NCBI RefSeq assembly: GCF_002901825.1
Contig: NZ_PPQD01000018.1
Coordinates: 409,132-473,131 of the forward strand
DNA: 64,000 nucleotides
Origin: Mammaliicoccus sciuri
Lineage (GTDB): Bacteria; Bacillota; Bacilli; Staphylococcales; Staphylococcaceae
Reading direction: 5' to 3'
The translations under genes were made by a program, and so were the position numbers. Position 1 is the stretch's first letter. Each line of letters opens with the position of its first letter. The notes under the pieces are model-generated. The model did no database searches and was not told the origin of the DNA. It saw nothing but the letters and a program-made list of their open reading frames with translations. Shown here piece by piece: positions 16,529 through 25,748 of the stretch.

Positions 16529-18601
16529 TTATTTTAATTTTAGAGTAAACGCATTAATTGCTACAATCACTGTACTTAGAGACATTAATATTGCCCCAAC
16601 TGCTGGTGATAATATAATACCAATTGAAGCTAAAATACCAGCGGCTAAAGGAACAGCAAGTATATTATATCCTGCTCCCCACCATAAATTCTGTATCATT
16701 TTTCTCATTGTATTTTTAGATAGAGAAAGAAAATTAATAATATCTAGTGGATTACTTTTAACTAATATTATATCACCAGATTCAATAGCGACATCTGTTC
16801 CAGCACCAATCGCTACCCCTATATCTGCTCTAATAAGACTAGGTGCATCATTAATTCCATCTCCAACCATCATAACTTTACGTCCTTTACTTTGATAATC
16901 TTGGATAATTTTTTCTTTATCTTCTGGCATCAACTGAGCATGTATGTGATTTATTCCTAATTCTTTAGCTACAAATTGTGCAACTTCATTATTATCCCCT
17001 GTCAACATGACAGGTATTATATTTTTGTTCACTAATTGCGTTACCATTTTTTTAGAACTTTCTTTAATTCTATCACCTTGCGCGATAATGCCAATAACGT
17101 CATTTTCATCAATTAAATAACTGATAGAATTGCCTTCTTTAGCTAATTTGATAAATAGTTCTTTATCATATTTATAATTGTATTTATCAAGATAAGTGAC
17201 ATTAGTTATTTTAAAGTTTTTATTACCAATTTGACCTTCTAATCCGACTCCTGGAATATTATTAACATTAAATGCTTGAGGTAATTTTAAATCTTTACTG
17301 TTTGCAAACTCAGTAATACCTACAGCTAAAGGATGGTTAGATGAATTCTCTAAAGCAGCAAATAGGCTTAAAATTTCATTACCATTATAATGATCTACAA
17401 AACTTTCATAATGATTTACTGTAAAGACACCTTCAGTTAATGTACCAGTTTTATCCATCATCACATAATCTAGATTTTGAGCTATTTCTACAGCTTCTCT
17501 ATTTTTGATAATAAGACCATTATGTGCTCCAATTGATGTTGATCGAGCAGTAACTAATGGTATAGCTAAACCAAGAGCATGAGGACAAGCTATAACTAAA
17601 ACCGTAACTAATCTTTCTAAAGCGAAATCAATATCATTTCCTAAAATCATCCACACTATAAATGCTATTAAACCAACTGTTATTGCAAAATAGAATAAAT
17701 AACCAGCAACTTTGTCAGATAACAACTCTGCTCTTGATTTGTCTTGTTGTGCTTGACTAACAAGGTTCATTACCTGAGAAAGGTACCCATCCTTTCCTGT
17801 AGCAGTTACTTTAATTTGTATTGTTCCAGAACCATTTATAGAACCACCAATTACTAAATCATCATTTGATTTTTGAACTTTTTTTGATTCACCTGTAACT
17901 AAAGATTCATCAACAGATGTTTCACCTTTAATAAGTACCCCATCGGTCGGTATACTCTCACCAGCTTTTACTTCAACGATATCTTCAATATTAATTTCAG
18001 ATATTTTAACTTTTTGACGCTCACCATCACTAGTTATTTTAATTGCATTGTTAGGTAATAACTCTGCCATTTTTTTGAGTGCATTACCTGCATTACCTAC
18101 TGCATTCATTTCAATCCAATGTCCTAGTAACATAATTAAAATAAGTGTTGCTAATTCCCAAAAGAAATCCATTGTATGCATTTCTGTATGCGTAAAATGA
18201 TTTAAATAGAAAGCATACAAGCTATATACATATGCAACTGTAATCCCTAAAGCAACTAATGTCATCATTCCAGGTTTTTTGATTTTTATTTCATCTTTTG
18301 CTCCTGCTAAGAATGGTTGTCCACCATAAAAGAATAATATTGTTGCTAATATAAGAACAATCCAATCTGAACCAGTAAAAGTAAATTGAAAAGGTAACTT
18401 AAACCCCATCATAGGTGATAGAATTATAATCGGTATTGCAAAAATAAGAGATATAAAGAATTTTTGCTTAAAGTTACCATGATGATCATGACCTTCGTGA
18501 CTATGATGTTCATTATGATTCATATGATTTTTATGTTCTTCATGACCTTTATGATTATGATGTTCATGGTGATTCATATAACTTTTCTTATTTGTATCCA
18601 T
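16529..18601 (-). CDS. copB: Copper-exporting P1B-type ATPase, CopB type
   Basis: A 690-residue P-type ATPase. The N-terminal 45 residues are Met/His-rich ([16 protein letters not shown]) instead of an HMA domain. The transmembrane metal motif is CPH ([10 protein letters not shown]) rather than CPC, which defines the CopB/P1B-3 group, expected to export copper (Cu2+ or Cu+) from the cytoplasm. The actuator loop is VTGESKKV, the phosphorylation motif is DKTGTLT and the hinge is [10 protein letters not shown]. The His-rich tail is a metal-binding or sensing region. It is the third gene of the copZ-lipoprotein-copB run, all on the minus strand and all within the repeat-bounded segment. Confidence 0.93.
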   Translation of the reverse strand: MDTNKKSYMNHHEHHNHKGHEEHKNHMNHNEHHSHEGHDHHGNFKQKFFISLIFAIPIIILSPMMGFKLPFQFTFTGSDWIVLILATILFFYGGQPFLAGAKDEIKIKKPGMMTLVALGITVAYVYSLYAFYLNHFTHTEMHTMDFFWELATLILIMLLGHWIEMNAVGNAGNALKKMAELLPNNAIKITSDGERQKVKISEINIEDIVEVKAGESIPTDGVLIKGETSVDESLVTGESKKVQKSNDDLVIGGSINGSGTIQIKVTATGKDGYLSQVMNLVSQAQQDKSRAELLSDKVAGYLFYFAITVGLIAFIVWMILGNDIDFALERLVTVLVIACPHALGLAIPLVTARSTSIGAHNGLIIKNREAVEIAQNLDYVMMDKTGTLTEGVFTVNHYESFVDHYNGNEILSLFAALENSSNHPLAVGITEFANSKDLKLPQAFNVNNIPGVGLEGQIGNKNFKITNVTYLDKYNYKYDKELFIKLAKEGNSISYLIDENDVIGIIAQGDRIKESSKKMVTQLVNKNIIPVMLTGDNNEVAQFVAKELGINHIHAQLMPEDKEKIIQDYQSKGRKVMMVGDGINDAPSLIRADIGVAIGAGTDVAIESGDIILVKSNPLDIINFLSLSKNTMRKMIQNLWWGAGYNILAVPLAAGILASIGIILSPAVGAILMSLSTVIVAINAFTLKLK

Positions 18602-18623
18602 TTAAAGAGCTCCTTTCTTTATA

Positions 18624-19151
18624 CTATCCTTTATCTAATTCATCGCTAGTCATCCACTTATGATTTTTAACTTTTTTTCCATCTTCTGTAGATTTATAAT
18701 CAACAACATATACATCAGTTTGATAAACTTTTTCAATTTTAGCTTTTGCGCCTTTCATCCCTGCCATATGATTAGCATTTAATTTGACGCTATCACCTTT
18801 TTTATAACCATTTTTAGGTGCTTTATCAACTTCCTCATTAACAACCCATTTATGATTTTTAATTCGTTTATCACCATTTGTAGGCTCATAACTCACAACA
18901 TAAGCATAGGTATCATATACGCCTTTAACAGTACCTTTAGCATTTTTCATACCCGGCATGTGATCACTTTTAATAGTTATATTGTCACCTTTTTTAAATT
19001 TACTACTTTTTGAAACATTCATACCTTTAGGAATTTTATTGTCTTCACTATCATGTGTCATATGTTCATTGTGTTCATTATTATCACCATTGGAACATGC
19101 TCCTAAAACAAGACTAGAAGATAACAAAATAAATCCGGCTTGTTTAATCAT
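18624..19151 (-). CDS. YdhK-like lipoprotein with two DUF1541 domains
   Basis: A 175-residue exported lipoprotein: Lys near the start, a hydrophobic stretch and lipobox SLVLGAC, then a His-rich linker (EHNEHMTHD). Two tandem DUF1541 repeats follow, each with HMxGM (DHMPGMKNAKG and NHMAGMKGAKA) and a closing KNHKW motif, each about 55 residues. His/Met-rich motifs suggest copper binding at the cell surface. In staphylococci such genes travel with copB-type ATPases. ATG 19151 follows GGAGGG; a TTG further upstream is not needed. Function is inferred from context. Confidence 0.85.
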   Translation of the reverse strand: MIKQAGFILLSSSLVLGACSNGDNNEHNEHMTHDSEDNKIPKGMNVSKSSKFKKGDNITIKSDHMPGMKNAKGTVKGVYDTYAYVVSYEPTNGDKRIKNHKWVVNEEVDKAPKNGYKKGDSVKLNANHMAGMKGAKAKIEKVYQTDVYVVDYKSTEDGKKVKNHKWMTSDELDKG

Positions 19152-19275
19152 CCGTTCTCCCTCCAAATTCAGTATCTTATATTTTTATAATTTTGTTTGA
19201 GTGCTAATGAATTTTAAATCATATTTTTACCTATATTTTTAATTGAAGGCACATCAATCGATGCGCCTTTTCTAT

Positions 19276-19494
19276 TTACATTTCAACTTCATAACCTTGA
19301 TTTTCGATTGCTTCTTTAAATCCATTAAAATTCACTTTATTTTCATCAAAATTTATTTCAACTTCTCCTTTAGATAAGTTCACTACTGAAGAATTAACAC
19401 CATCTAATTCATTAAGCGCATTTTCTATAGATTGTTTACAATGTCCACAACTCATGCCATGTACTTTAATAAATTCTTTATACATTGATTTCAC
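19276..19494 (-). CDS. copZ: Copper chaperone CopZ (HMA domain)
   Basis: A 72-residue single HMA-domain protein with the copper-binding loop MSCGHC (residues 14-19) and the following helix KQSIENALNELDG. It ferries Cu+ in the cytosol to exporters and to CsoR-type repressors. An AAAGGAGGTG site lies 6 bases before the ATG. It is the first gene of the module; two copper-type operators lie just upstream. A 109-base gap separates it from the lipoprotein gene, so a separate transcript end is possible but no hairpin was seen. Confidence 0.92.
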   Translation of the reverse strand: MKSMYKEFIKVHGMSCGHCKQSIENALNELDGVNSSVVNLSKGEVEINFDENKVNFNGFKEAIENQGYEVEM

Positions 19495-19546
19495 CTCCTT
19501 TTATTAATACCTCTATTTAAATATTATGAAAAATTTTCAGTTCATT

Positions 19547-19563
19547 ATACCCTATGGGGGTAT
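19547..19563 (-). promoter_or_regulatory. CsoR-type copper operator 1
   Basis: ATACCCTATGGGGGTAT is a near-palindrome with a G/C-rich centre, the pattern bound by CsoR repressors. It precedes a TATAAT-like -10 on the minus strand, suggesting a second promoter for copZ under the same control. Confidence 0.7.
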
Positions 19564-19603
19564 AAAATTTTTAAAAAAATAAAATCAAATATGATTCACT
19601 GTT

Positions 19604-19632
19604 ATAATATACCCCCTATAGGTATATGTCAA
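19604..19632 (-). promoter_or_regulatory. Promoter of the copper module with CsoR-type operator 2 in the spacer
   Basis: TTGACA (19627-19632), a 17-base spacer and TATTAT (19604-19609) form a near-consensus promoter. ATACCCCCTATAGGTAT at 19609-19625 fills the spacer, so repressor binding would occlude RNA polymerase. No csoR gene is in the window, so the repressor must be encoded elsewhere. Confidence 0.8.
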
Positions 19633-19677
19633 ATGTTATTACTCTTAAATTTTAAATGTTCTTTATTAATCCTTTTT

Positions 19678-19741
19678 ATACACGCGTAAAATAATAAAAA
19701 GGCCATAAACATGCTGTTTTAAGCATATTTATGGCCTTTTA
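19678..19741. repeat. Right 64-bp direct repeat flanking the copper module
   Basis: A copy of 16457-16520 with one loop substitution. It carries relics of the last codons of dck although no gene enters it from the left, and it provides the terminator (19695-19740) for the HAD gene on the minus strand. Confidence 0.93.
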
Positions 19742-19743
19742 TT

Positions 19744-20454
19744 TTATTTACTCCATTCCGCTTCTTGTGCGTAAAATTCATTAATATCTTGATAAATAAA
19801 GTCTGCATCTGATAAATCTTCTTTATTACCCGTACCACTCAGAACGCCAATAACTTTCTTGAAGTGAGCGTTCTTACCCATTTGTATGTCAGTTGGTGTA
19901 TCACCTATAATCACAATTTCATCTGGTGATACGTTCCATTTTTCATAAAATTCTTCTACCATTTTAGGATTTGGCTTTTGATAACCGTTAATAGATGCTG
20001 TTATTTTTTCATCTATTAAATGACTTACACCTGCATCTTGAATAAATCGATTTGTCCCGTCGATATCATCACTTGTTATAATTGCGATTTGGTATGATTT
20101 CTCTTTAAATGCTGTTAATGTTTCTACCATTCCTTCTATAACGATGGTTTCTGGCTCGTACTCTTCGATTAAATCTTTGCTTAGTTGTACTGTCCAGTCT
20201 TCAATTTCTTTTGGATCAGCATTTTCTGCAAATTTTGCAAACACACGTACGATATCAGCTAATGTTCCTGATGCTAATATACCACTTGATAGAAATTGTC
20301 CATCTACATATCCTAACGCTTCTTGTAATGCTTGTTGTTGCTCTATATGATATTTCTCAACAAAGCGATCAATCATCACAAGTGATATCTCAGACCATGT
20401 TTCATCAAACTTAAGCAATGTCCCATCTTTATCAAATAATAACCATTTAATCAT
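19744..20454 (-). CDS. HAD-superfamily phosphatase, phosphoglycolate-phosphatase-like
   Basis: A 236-residue HAD subfamily IA protein with motif I LFDKDGTLLKFD (residues 6-17), helical cap, IITSDDIDGTNRF (motif II region), a conserved Lys (YQKPNPKM) and motif IV IIGDTPTDIQMGKNA. The substrate is unknown. ATG 20454 lies 7 bases after AGGAG; the GTG three bases earlier was not used. It is the original convergent partner of dck; the copper module now separates them. Stop and right-repeat terminator are adjacent. Confidence 0.88.
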   Translation of the reverse strand: MIKWLLFDKDGTLLKFDETWSEISLVMIDRFVEKYHIEQQQALQEALGYVDGQFLSSGILASGTLADIVRVFAKFAENADPKEIEDWTVQLSKDLIEEYEPETIVIEGMVETLTAFKEKSYQIAIITSDDIDGTNRFIQDAGVSHLIDEKITASINGYQKPNPKMVEEFYEKWNVSPDEIVIIGDTPTDIQMGKNAHFKKVIGVLSGTGNKEDLSDADFIYQDINEFYAQEAEWSK

Positions 20455-20465
20455 CACTTTACTCC

Positions 20466-20505
20466 TTTAAAAAAGAGTCTGCTACAGATACTGTCTCAGA
20501 CTCTC
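20466..20505 (-). terminator. Intrinsic terminator of ilvE
   Basis: GAGTCTG (20475-20481) pairs with CAGACTC (20497-20503), extended by flanking A/T pairs, followed on the minus strand by TTTTTT. It lies between ilvE and the HAD gene. Confidence 0.75.
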
Positions 20506-20524
20506 TTCTTATTATTGAATTTAT

Positions 20525-21619
20525 TTACACAATTTCAATGTGGCTTTCTTGTCCTACGACAACTCTCCAACCGTGTTTATCTTCTTTCTTACCTGTTTGG
20601 ATTGCTGTATATTCATCAAATAACGTTTGAGTAACCGGACCGATTTCATTATTATTAATTGTTATTTCAGCTTCTTCGTATTTTAGGAATCCTACTGGAG
20701 AAATAACTGCTGCAGTTCCTGTCCCGAAAATTTCTGTTAAACGACCGTCATGATGGGCATTTATAATATCATCAATAGATAATCGTTTCTCTTCAGTTTC
20801 ATAACCTAACTCTCGAGCAAGTTCGAGAACTGTTTTACGCGTAATACCTGGTAAAATACTACCATTCAACTCAGGTGTTACAACTTTGCCATCGATGACG
20901 AAGAATATATTCATACTTCCGACTTCTTCGATGTATTTTTGTTCAACGCCGTCTAACCATAATACTTGATCAAATCCAAGTTCATTAGCACGTGTTTGCG
21001 CGATTAAACTTGCTGCGTAGTTACCACCACATTTAGCAAATCCAACGCCACCTCTTACAGCACGTACATATTCATCTTCAACATATATACTTGTTGGTTT
21101 CATTTGATCATCACCGTAATAAGCGCCTACTGGAGAAAGTATTACTAAAAATTCGTAGTCCGTAGAAGAACGCACACCTAAGTATGGTTCAGTTGCATAT
21201 ACAAATGGTCTAACATATAAGGATTGTCCTTCTCCACTTGGGATCCAATCGCGCTCTAAATCAATAAGTTGTAATAAGCCGTTCAACACTTTTTCTTCAT
21301 CGATTTGAGGCATTTCAAGTCTTTTTAAAGATAAATTAATTCGCTTGAAATTTTGGTCAGGTCTGAATAACGTAACTTCATCACCATCTTTATATGCTTT
21401 CATTCCTTCGAACACTGTTTGTCCATAATGAAGACCTTGTGCACTTGGTGACAACGTAATCGGCCCATATGGAATTATTTTAGGCTCTGACCAGCCTTCA
21501 CCCTGTTTATATGACATAGATAGCATATAATCAGTAAAGATTTCGCCAAAGACCAAATTTGAAAAATCCGGTTTCTCTTTAAGCTGTTCACGCTTTTCTA
21601 CGTAAAATGTTTCTGTCAT
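20525..21619 (-). CDS. ilvE: Branched-chain amino acid aminotransferase
   Basis: A 364-residue fold-type IV PLP enzyme that interconverts Leu/Ile/Val and their 2-keto acids. The catalytic lysine is in [12 protein letters not shown], phosphate contacts are in [10 protein letters not shown] and [11 protein letters not shown], and the N-terminal signature is [21 protein letters not shown] (split over residues 55-76). AGGAGG precedes the ATG. It is transcribed from its own promoter and terminator, immediately downstream of the threonine dehydrogenase gene. Confidence 0.95.
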   Translation of the reverse strand: MTETFYVEKREQLKEKPDFSNLVFGEIFTDYMLSMSYKQGEGWSEPKIIPYGPITLSPSAQGLHYGQTVFEGMKAYKDGDEVTLFRPDQNFKRINLSLKRLEMPQIDEEKVLNGLLQLIDLERDWIPSGEGQSLYVRPFVYATEPYLGVRSSTDYEFLVILSPVGAYYGDDQMKPTSIYVEDEYVRAVRGGVGFAKCGGNYAASLIAQTRANELGFDQVLWLDGVEQKYIEEVGSMNIFFVIDGKVVTPELNGSILPGITRKTVLELARELGYETEEKRLSIDDIINAHHDGRLTEIFGTGTAAVISPVGFLKYEEAEITINNNEIGPVTQTLFDEYTAIQTGKKEDKHGWRVVVGQESHIEIV

Positions 21620-21658
21620 AATGATTCCTCCTAGGCTAATTAATAATTAATGTTATCA

Positions 21659-21687
21659 AGTATATCAGTCATAGAGGCGTTATTCAA
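21659..21687 (-). promoter_or_regulatory. Sigma-A-type promoter of ilvE
   Basis: TTGAAT (21682-21687), a 17-base spacer and TATACT (21659-21664), 39 bases upstream of the ilvE start. No T-box or other leader fits in the short gap. Confidence 0.6.
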
Positions 21688-21725
21688 TGAATTTTTGGAA
21701 AATTTAAAAAATATACACAATAAAA

Positions 21726-22688
21726 TTACTGTTTAGCTAAATTATCTTTTTCTTCAATGGCTTTAAGCATTAATGATGTCATTTTTTCTAAATCATAAGC
21801 TGGTGAGAAATCCCACTCTTCTTTAGCACAAGTTGAATCAATTGAATTTGGCCAGCTATCAGCAATTGCTTGTCTTTCTGGATCCACATCATAACCTAAT
21901 TCGAAATCAGGCATATGTTTTTGGATAGCAGCTTTAATCGTCTCAGGATCAACACTCATTGCGCTCACATTGTATGCATTACGGTTAATTAATCGTGAAC
22001 TATCCGCTTCCATCAATTTAATAATTGCATCAATAGCATCATCCATGAACATCATATCCATAAATGTACCTTTATCTATATAGCTATCGTATCTTCCTTC
22101 TCTGATAGCTTTGAAATAAATTTCCACTGCATAATCAGTTGTACCGCCACCTGGTTCTTTAACGTAAGAGATTAACCCAGGAAATCTCATACTTCTAGTA
22201 TCTACGCCAAATTTCGTGTAGTAATAGTCACATAATAATTCCCCAGCTACTTTATTTACACCATACATTGAAGTTGGTCTTTGAATTGTAACTTGAGGTG
22301 TCATATCTTTAGGTGTATTTGGTCCAAACGCACCGATTGAACTTGGTGTGAAGAATTGCATATCGAATTCACGTGCTATTTCAAGTGCATTTACTAATCC
22401 ACCCATATTTAAATTCCAAGCGAATAGTGGATTCTTTTCAGCAGTTGCTGAAAGTAATGCTGCCATATGCATTAAAGTATCTGCATTGAAATTTTTAACT
22501 AATTCATGAAATCTTTCTTGATCTGTAACATCTAAAATTTCAAATGGTCCATTATTAATTTCGCTGTCACTTTCTGGTTCTCTAATATCAGTCGCTAATA
22601 CATTTTCATTACCATATTTATTTCTTAGCTTTATAACTAATTCTGTCCCTATTTGTCCTAACGCCCCAGTGATTATTATCTTTTTCAT
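21726..22688 (-). CDS. tdh: L-threonine 3-dehydrogenase, SDR/epimerase-like type
   Basis: A 320-residue NAD(P)-binding extended short-chain dehydrogenase: Rossmann motif [12 protein letters not shown] (residues 6-17), acidic NAD-selecting TDIRE, and catalytic Tyr/Lys in [11 protein letters not shown]. The GALGQIG signature and the nearby kbl identify it as the SDR-type threonine dehydrogenase rather than a nucleotide-sugar epimerase; it would form 2-amino-3-ketobutyrate for Kbl to cleave. kbl lies upstream on the same strand, separated by spacer array 3 and a terminator, so the two are not one transcript. A cre-like site lies upstream. Confidence 0.85.
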   Translation of the reverse strand: MKKIIITGALGQIGTELVIKLRNKYGNENVLATDIREPESDSEINNGPFEILDVTDQERFHELVKNFNADTLMHMAALLSATAEKNPLFAWNLNMGGLVNALEIAREFDMQFFTPSSIGAFGPNTPKDMTPQVTIQRPTSMYGVNKVAGELLCDYYYTKFGVDTRSMRFPGLISYVKEPGGGTTDYAVEIYFKAIREGRYDSYIDKGTFMDMMFMDDAIDAIIKLMEADSSRLINRNAYNVSAMSVDPETIKAAIQKHMPDFELGYDVDPERQAIADSWPNSIDSTCAKEEWDFSPAYDLEKMTSLMLKAIEEKDNLAKQ

Positions 22689-22738
22689 TTTAAATCCTCC
22701 TGTATTGTCTAAATGTTCATTTGTACACTCAAGAAAGA

Positions 22739-22752
22739 CAAAAGCGCTTTCT
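22739..22752 (-). promoter_or_regulatory. Candidate CcpA cre site upstream of tdh
   Basis: AGAAAGCGCTTTTG on the minus strand contains the perfect AAAGCGCTTT palindrome at 22741-22750 and differs from TGWAANCGNTNWCA only at the ends. It lies about 51 bases upstream of the tdh start, just downstream of a likely promoter (TATACA, 17 bases, TAAAAT). Carbon-catabolite control of threonine breakdown is plausible. Confidence 0.45.
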
Positions 22753-22888
22753 TCAATGATATTTTACTATATTTTTACCGTTTTGTATACTTCAGAAGTA
22801 CATACTATGGATAAATAAAGTTACCTTATACAAAAAACAATCGTATTGTAATACATAAGTCGAGAATAAAATGTTAGTTACGGTACGT

Positions 22889-23168
22889 TTAATTACAAAA
22901 GTATGGAGATTTGTTACTAACAGCATCCTTAGTTACAAAAGTACGAAGATTTGTTACTAACAGCACCCTTAGTTACAAAAATATGGAGATTTGTTACTAA
23001 CGACCTCCTTAGTTACAAAAGTACGAAGATTTGTTACTAACAGCATCCTTAGTTACAAAAATATGGAGATTTGTTACTAACGGCATCCTTAGTTACAAAA
23101 ATATGGAGATTTGTTACTAACGGCACCTTTAATTACAAAACCCGCAAGTTCTGTTACAAACTGTCGCC
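22889..23168 (+). repeat. Spacer array 3: seven tandem units with an exact 40-bp period
   Basis: Units start at 22889, 22929, 22969, 23009, 23049, 23089 and 23129. The framework is TTAGTTACAAAA, an 8-base variable core, GATTTGTTACTAAC and a short tail ending CATCC or CACCC. Units 1-6 differ by a few bases; core types GTATGGA/ATATGGA and GTACGAA alternate. TTAGTTACAAA and TTTGTTACTAA form an 11-base inverted repeat broken by one T-T mismatch. The 22689-23235 spacer has no ORF and otherwise holds only the kbl terminator and the tdh promoter region. Confidence 0.92.
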
Positions 23169-23184
23169 TCAATCGTTATAAATT

Positions 23185-23223
23185 AAAAGCGCATGGGACG
23201 TATTCATTTGTCCCATGCGCTTG
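23185..23223 (-). terminator. Intrinsic terminator of kbl
   Basis: AAGCGCATGGGAC and GTCCCATGCGCTT form a perfect 13-bp stem with TTTTAATTT following on the minus strand. Confidence 0.88.
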
Positions 23224-23235
23224 ATGAAATATTAA

Positions 23236-24423
23236 TTATAGTAATCCTAATTCTTTACCGATTTTTTCATAAATATCAATTGCTTGATCTAGCTGCTCTT
23301 TAGTATGAGCGGCTGTTGGCATATTTCTTACACGGCCAGTGCCTCTTGGAACTGTTGGGAATACGATTGCTTTCGCATACACACCTTCGTCCATTAATCT
23401 CTTACTAAATGTTTGAGCTTTTTTCTCTTCACCGATAATTACAGGTGTAATTGGTGTTTCTGAATGACCGATATCAAAGCCTTTTGCTTTTAAGCCTTCT
23501 TTTAAGTAATTAGCATTATCCCATAATTTATCATGTAATTCTGTAGAAGCCATTAATTTTTTCACTGATTCTGTAATAGCTTTAGTATCTCCAGGTGCTA
23601 ATGAAGTTGAGAATAAGAATGGTCTTGAAGCAACTTTTAACCAGTCTATTAAATCTTTAGTACCAGCTACATAACCACCTACAACACCAATTGCTTTTGA
23701 AAGTGTTCCGATTTGGAAATCAATTTTGTCTTGAAGTCCGAAATGTTTAACTGTTCCTGCACCTTTACCCATTACACCAGAACCATGCGCGTCATCAACA
23801 TATGTGATTAAACCAAATTCTTCAGCAATTTCTACAATTTCAGGTAATTTCGCTACGTCTCCATCCATTGAGAATACGCCATCTGTAATGTACATAACTT
23901 TATTATATTGACCTGATTCAACCGCTTCTTTAGCTTTCGCTCTTAAATCATCCATATCTGAATGATTAACACGAATAATTTTCGCTTTAGATAGACGACA
24001 ACCATCAATAATTGAAGCATGGTTTAATTCATCAGATAAGATTGCATCATTTTTATTCATAACAGCTGAGATGGCAGCCATGTTACAGTTAAAGCCTGAT
24101 TGATATGCGATTGCACTTTCAGTACCTTTGAACTGAGCTAAAGTTTCTTCAAGTTCTCTATGCAAGTCTAACGTACCATTAATTGTACGTACTGCCCCCG
24201 CACCTACACCGTGAGAATCTATTGCATCTTTAGCAGCTTTCTTTAAATCTTCATCTGTTGCTAATCCAAGATAGTTATTTGAAGATAAGTTAATGTAACT
24301 TTTACCTCCAATTGTGATCTCAGCACCATTTGCACCTTCAACGACATCAATCTCGTTATATAGGCCATTGTCTTTTAATTCATTTAGATTTGTTTGTAAG
24401 AATGAATCTAATGTTTGTACCAT
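23236..24423 (-). CDS. kbl: Glycine C-acetyltransferase (2-amino-3-ketobutyrate CoA ligase)
   Basis: A 395-residue alpha-oxoamine synthase. It cleaves 2-amino-3-ketobutyrate with CoA to glycine and acetyl-CoA, the second step of threonine breakdown. The PLP lysine is in [37 protein letters not shown] and [13 protein letters not shown] are conserved active-site segments. AAGGAG precedes the ATG. Its partner tdh lies 548 bases downstream beyond a terminator. The family also contains biotin (BioF) enzymes; the tdh neighbour favours Kbl. Confidence 0.92.
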   Translation of the reverse strand: MVQTLDSFLQTNLNELKDNGLYNEIDVVEGANGAEITIGGKSYINLSSNNYLGLATDEDLKKAAKDAIDSHGVGAGAVRTINGTLDLHRELEETLAQFKGTESAIAYQSGFNCNMAAISAVMNKNDAILSDELNHASIIDGCRLSKAKIIRVNHSDMDDLRAKAKEAVESGQYNKVMYITDGVFSMDGDVAKLPEIVEIAEEFGLITYVDDAHGSGVMGKGAGTVKHFGLQDKIDFQIGTLSKAIGVVGGYVAGTKDLIDWLKVASRPFLFSTSLAPGDTKAITESVKKLMASTELHDKLWDNANYLKEGLKAKGFDIGHSETPITPVIIGEEKKAQTFSKRLMDEGVYAKAIVFPTVPRGTGRVRNMPTAAHTKEQLDQAIDIYEKIGKELGLL

Positions 24424-24576
24424 TTAAACCTTCTCCTTTAGCACTTTTTCTCAATCATAACACATCAAAATCAAAGAATTAAGCGTTATCATCTCAAATT
24501 GAATTGTTTAAATTTTCTATAAATTTTGCTACAATTATCATATTATATTTTTAAAGAACTGAAAGAAGGTTTATTA

Positions 24577-25746
24577 ATGGTTAATTGGAAAGAAAAAGTA
24601 GATAAAAAATTCGATCGACTTGTAGACATCAGAAGACATATGCACAAAAATCCTGAACTATCCTATCATGAGGAGAAAACTCATGATTTTATTTTATCTG
24701 AATTAAAGAAATTAGATAAATTAGAGATTAAAGCGCCAGTCGGGGAACGTGGCATTGTCGCTAAATTAAAAGGGAACGAACCTGGTCAAACGATCGCATT
24801 TCGCGCAGACTTTGATGCTTTACCTATTCAAGATGAAAAAGACGTACCTTATAAATCGACTGTGGATGGTGTTATGCATGCATGTGGTCATGACGGTCAT
24901 ACCGCTACACTCTTAACATTCTGTGAAATACTGCATGAACATCAACATTTGCTTAAAGGGAATGTTGTTTTTATTTTTCAATATGCAGAAGAATTAAGTC
25001 CTGGCGGTGCTAGCCCAATGGTTGATGATGGTGCATTAGAAGGTGTCGATAAAGTTTATGGAAACCATTTTTGGAGCGGTCATGAAACATCTTCAATTAA
25101 GACACGTCCTAATGAAATGATGGCATCACCTGACTACTTTGAAGTAACCATTCAAGGTAAAGGTGGTCACGGCGCTAAACCTCATACATCAATCGATCCA
25201 ATTGTAATCGTTGCAGAATATATTTCTAGCATCCAAAAAATTATTTCTCGAAATATAGATCCAATTGACAGAGGAGTTATTACAGTTGGGAAAGTAGATG
25301 CGGGTACTGCTTTTAATGTTATAAGTGATACAGCTACTTTAGCGGGTACAGTTAGAACGTTTAAACCAGAAGTTAAAGACACAATAGAAGCTGAGCTTGA
25401 ACGTATTTTAAAAGGGATTTGTTTAGCAAATAACGCGACTTATGACTTTGAATACCGTAGAGGTTATCCTACAGTCGTCAACCACAAAGAACAATATGAA
25501 GTGGTTAAAGAAGCTGCTGAGCGCTTAGATTTAACTTATGAAGACATCCCCCCTATGATGATTGGTGAAGATTTCTCATACTACTTACTTAATCGTCCAG
25601 GTTGTTTCTTCCTAACAGGTAGCGGTAATGAAGATAAAGGCTCAACTGCCCCTCATCATCATCCTATGTTTGATTTAGACGAAGAAGCGATGAAGACGAC
25701 GACACAAATGTTTATTCAAGTACTTGAGATAGAAGGTGTTCTATAA
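24577..25746 (+). CDS. M20D amidohydrolase 1 (N-acyl-amino-acid/hippurate hydrolase family)
   Basis: A 389-residue di-zinc amidohydrolase that would remove acyl groups from amino acids or related amides. Catalytic and metal residues are visible: MHACGHDGHTA (Cys and His), QYAEELSPGG (Glu pair), YGNHFWSGHE and the C-terminal APHHHPMFD. The dimerisation lid lies between (GKGGHGAKPH). ATG 24577 follows GAAGG; 17 upstream codons have no ribosome site. First of three tandem paralogues that share LRADFDALPIQDEK almost exactly. It is divergent from kbl. Confidence 0.88.
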   Translation: MVNWKEKVDKKFDRLVDIRRHMHKNPELSYHEEKTHDFILSELKKLDKLEIKAPVGERGIVAKLKGNEPGQTIAFRADFDALPIQDEKDVPYKSTVDGVMHACGHDGHTATLLTFCEILHEHQHLLKGNVVFIFQYAEELSPGGASPMVDDGALEGVDKVYGNHFWSGHETSSIKTRPNEMMASPDYFEVTIQGKGGHGAKPHTSIDPIVIVAEYISSIQKIISRNIDPIDRGVITVGKVDAGTAFNVISDTATLAGTVRTFKPEVKDTIEAELERILKGICLANNATYDFEYRRGYPTVVNHKEQYEVVKEAAERLDLTYEDIPPMMIGEDFSYYLLNRPGCFFLTGSGNEDKGSTAPHHHPMFDLDEEAMKTTTQMFIQVLEIEGVL

Positions 25747-25748
25747 GA

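Noticed and set aside
16521-19677. The copper module as an IS-flanked transposon
   Set aside because: No transposase, no terminal inverted repeats and no short target duplication; the 64-bp repeats are direct copies of host terminator sequence.
21726-22688. Nucleotide-sugar epimerase as the function of the SDR gene
   Set aside because: The GALGQIG signature and the kbl neighbour fit SDR-type threonine dehydrogenase better; no sugar-nucleotide genes are nearby.
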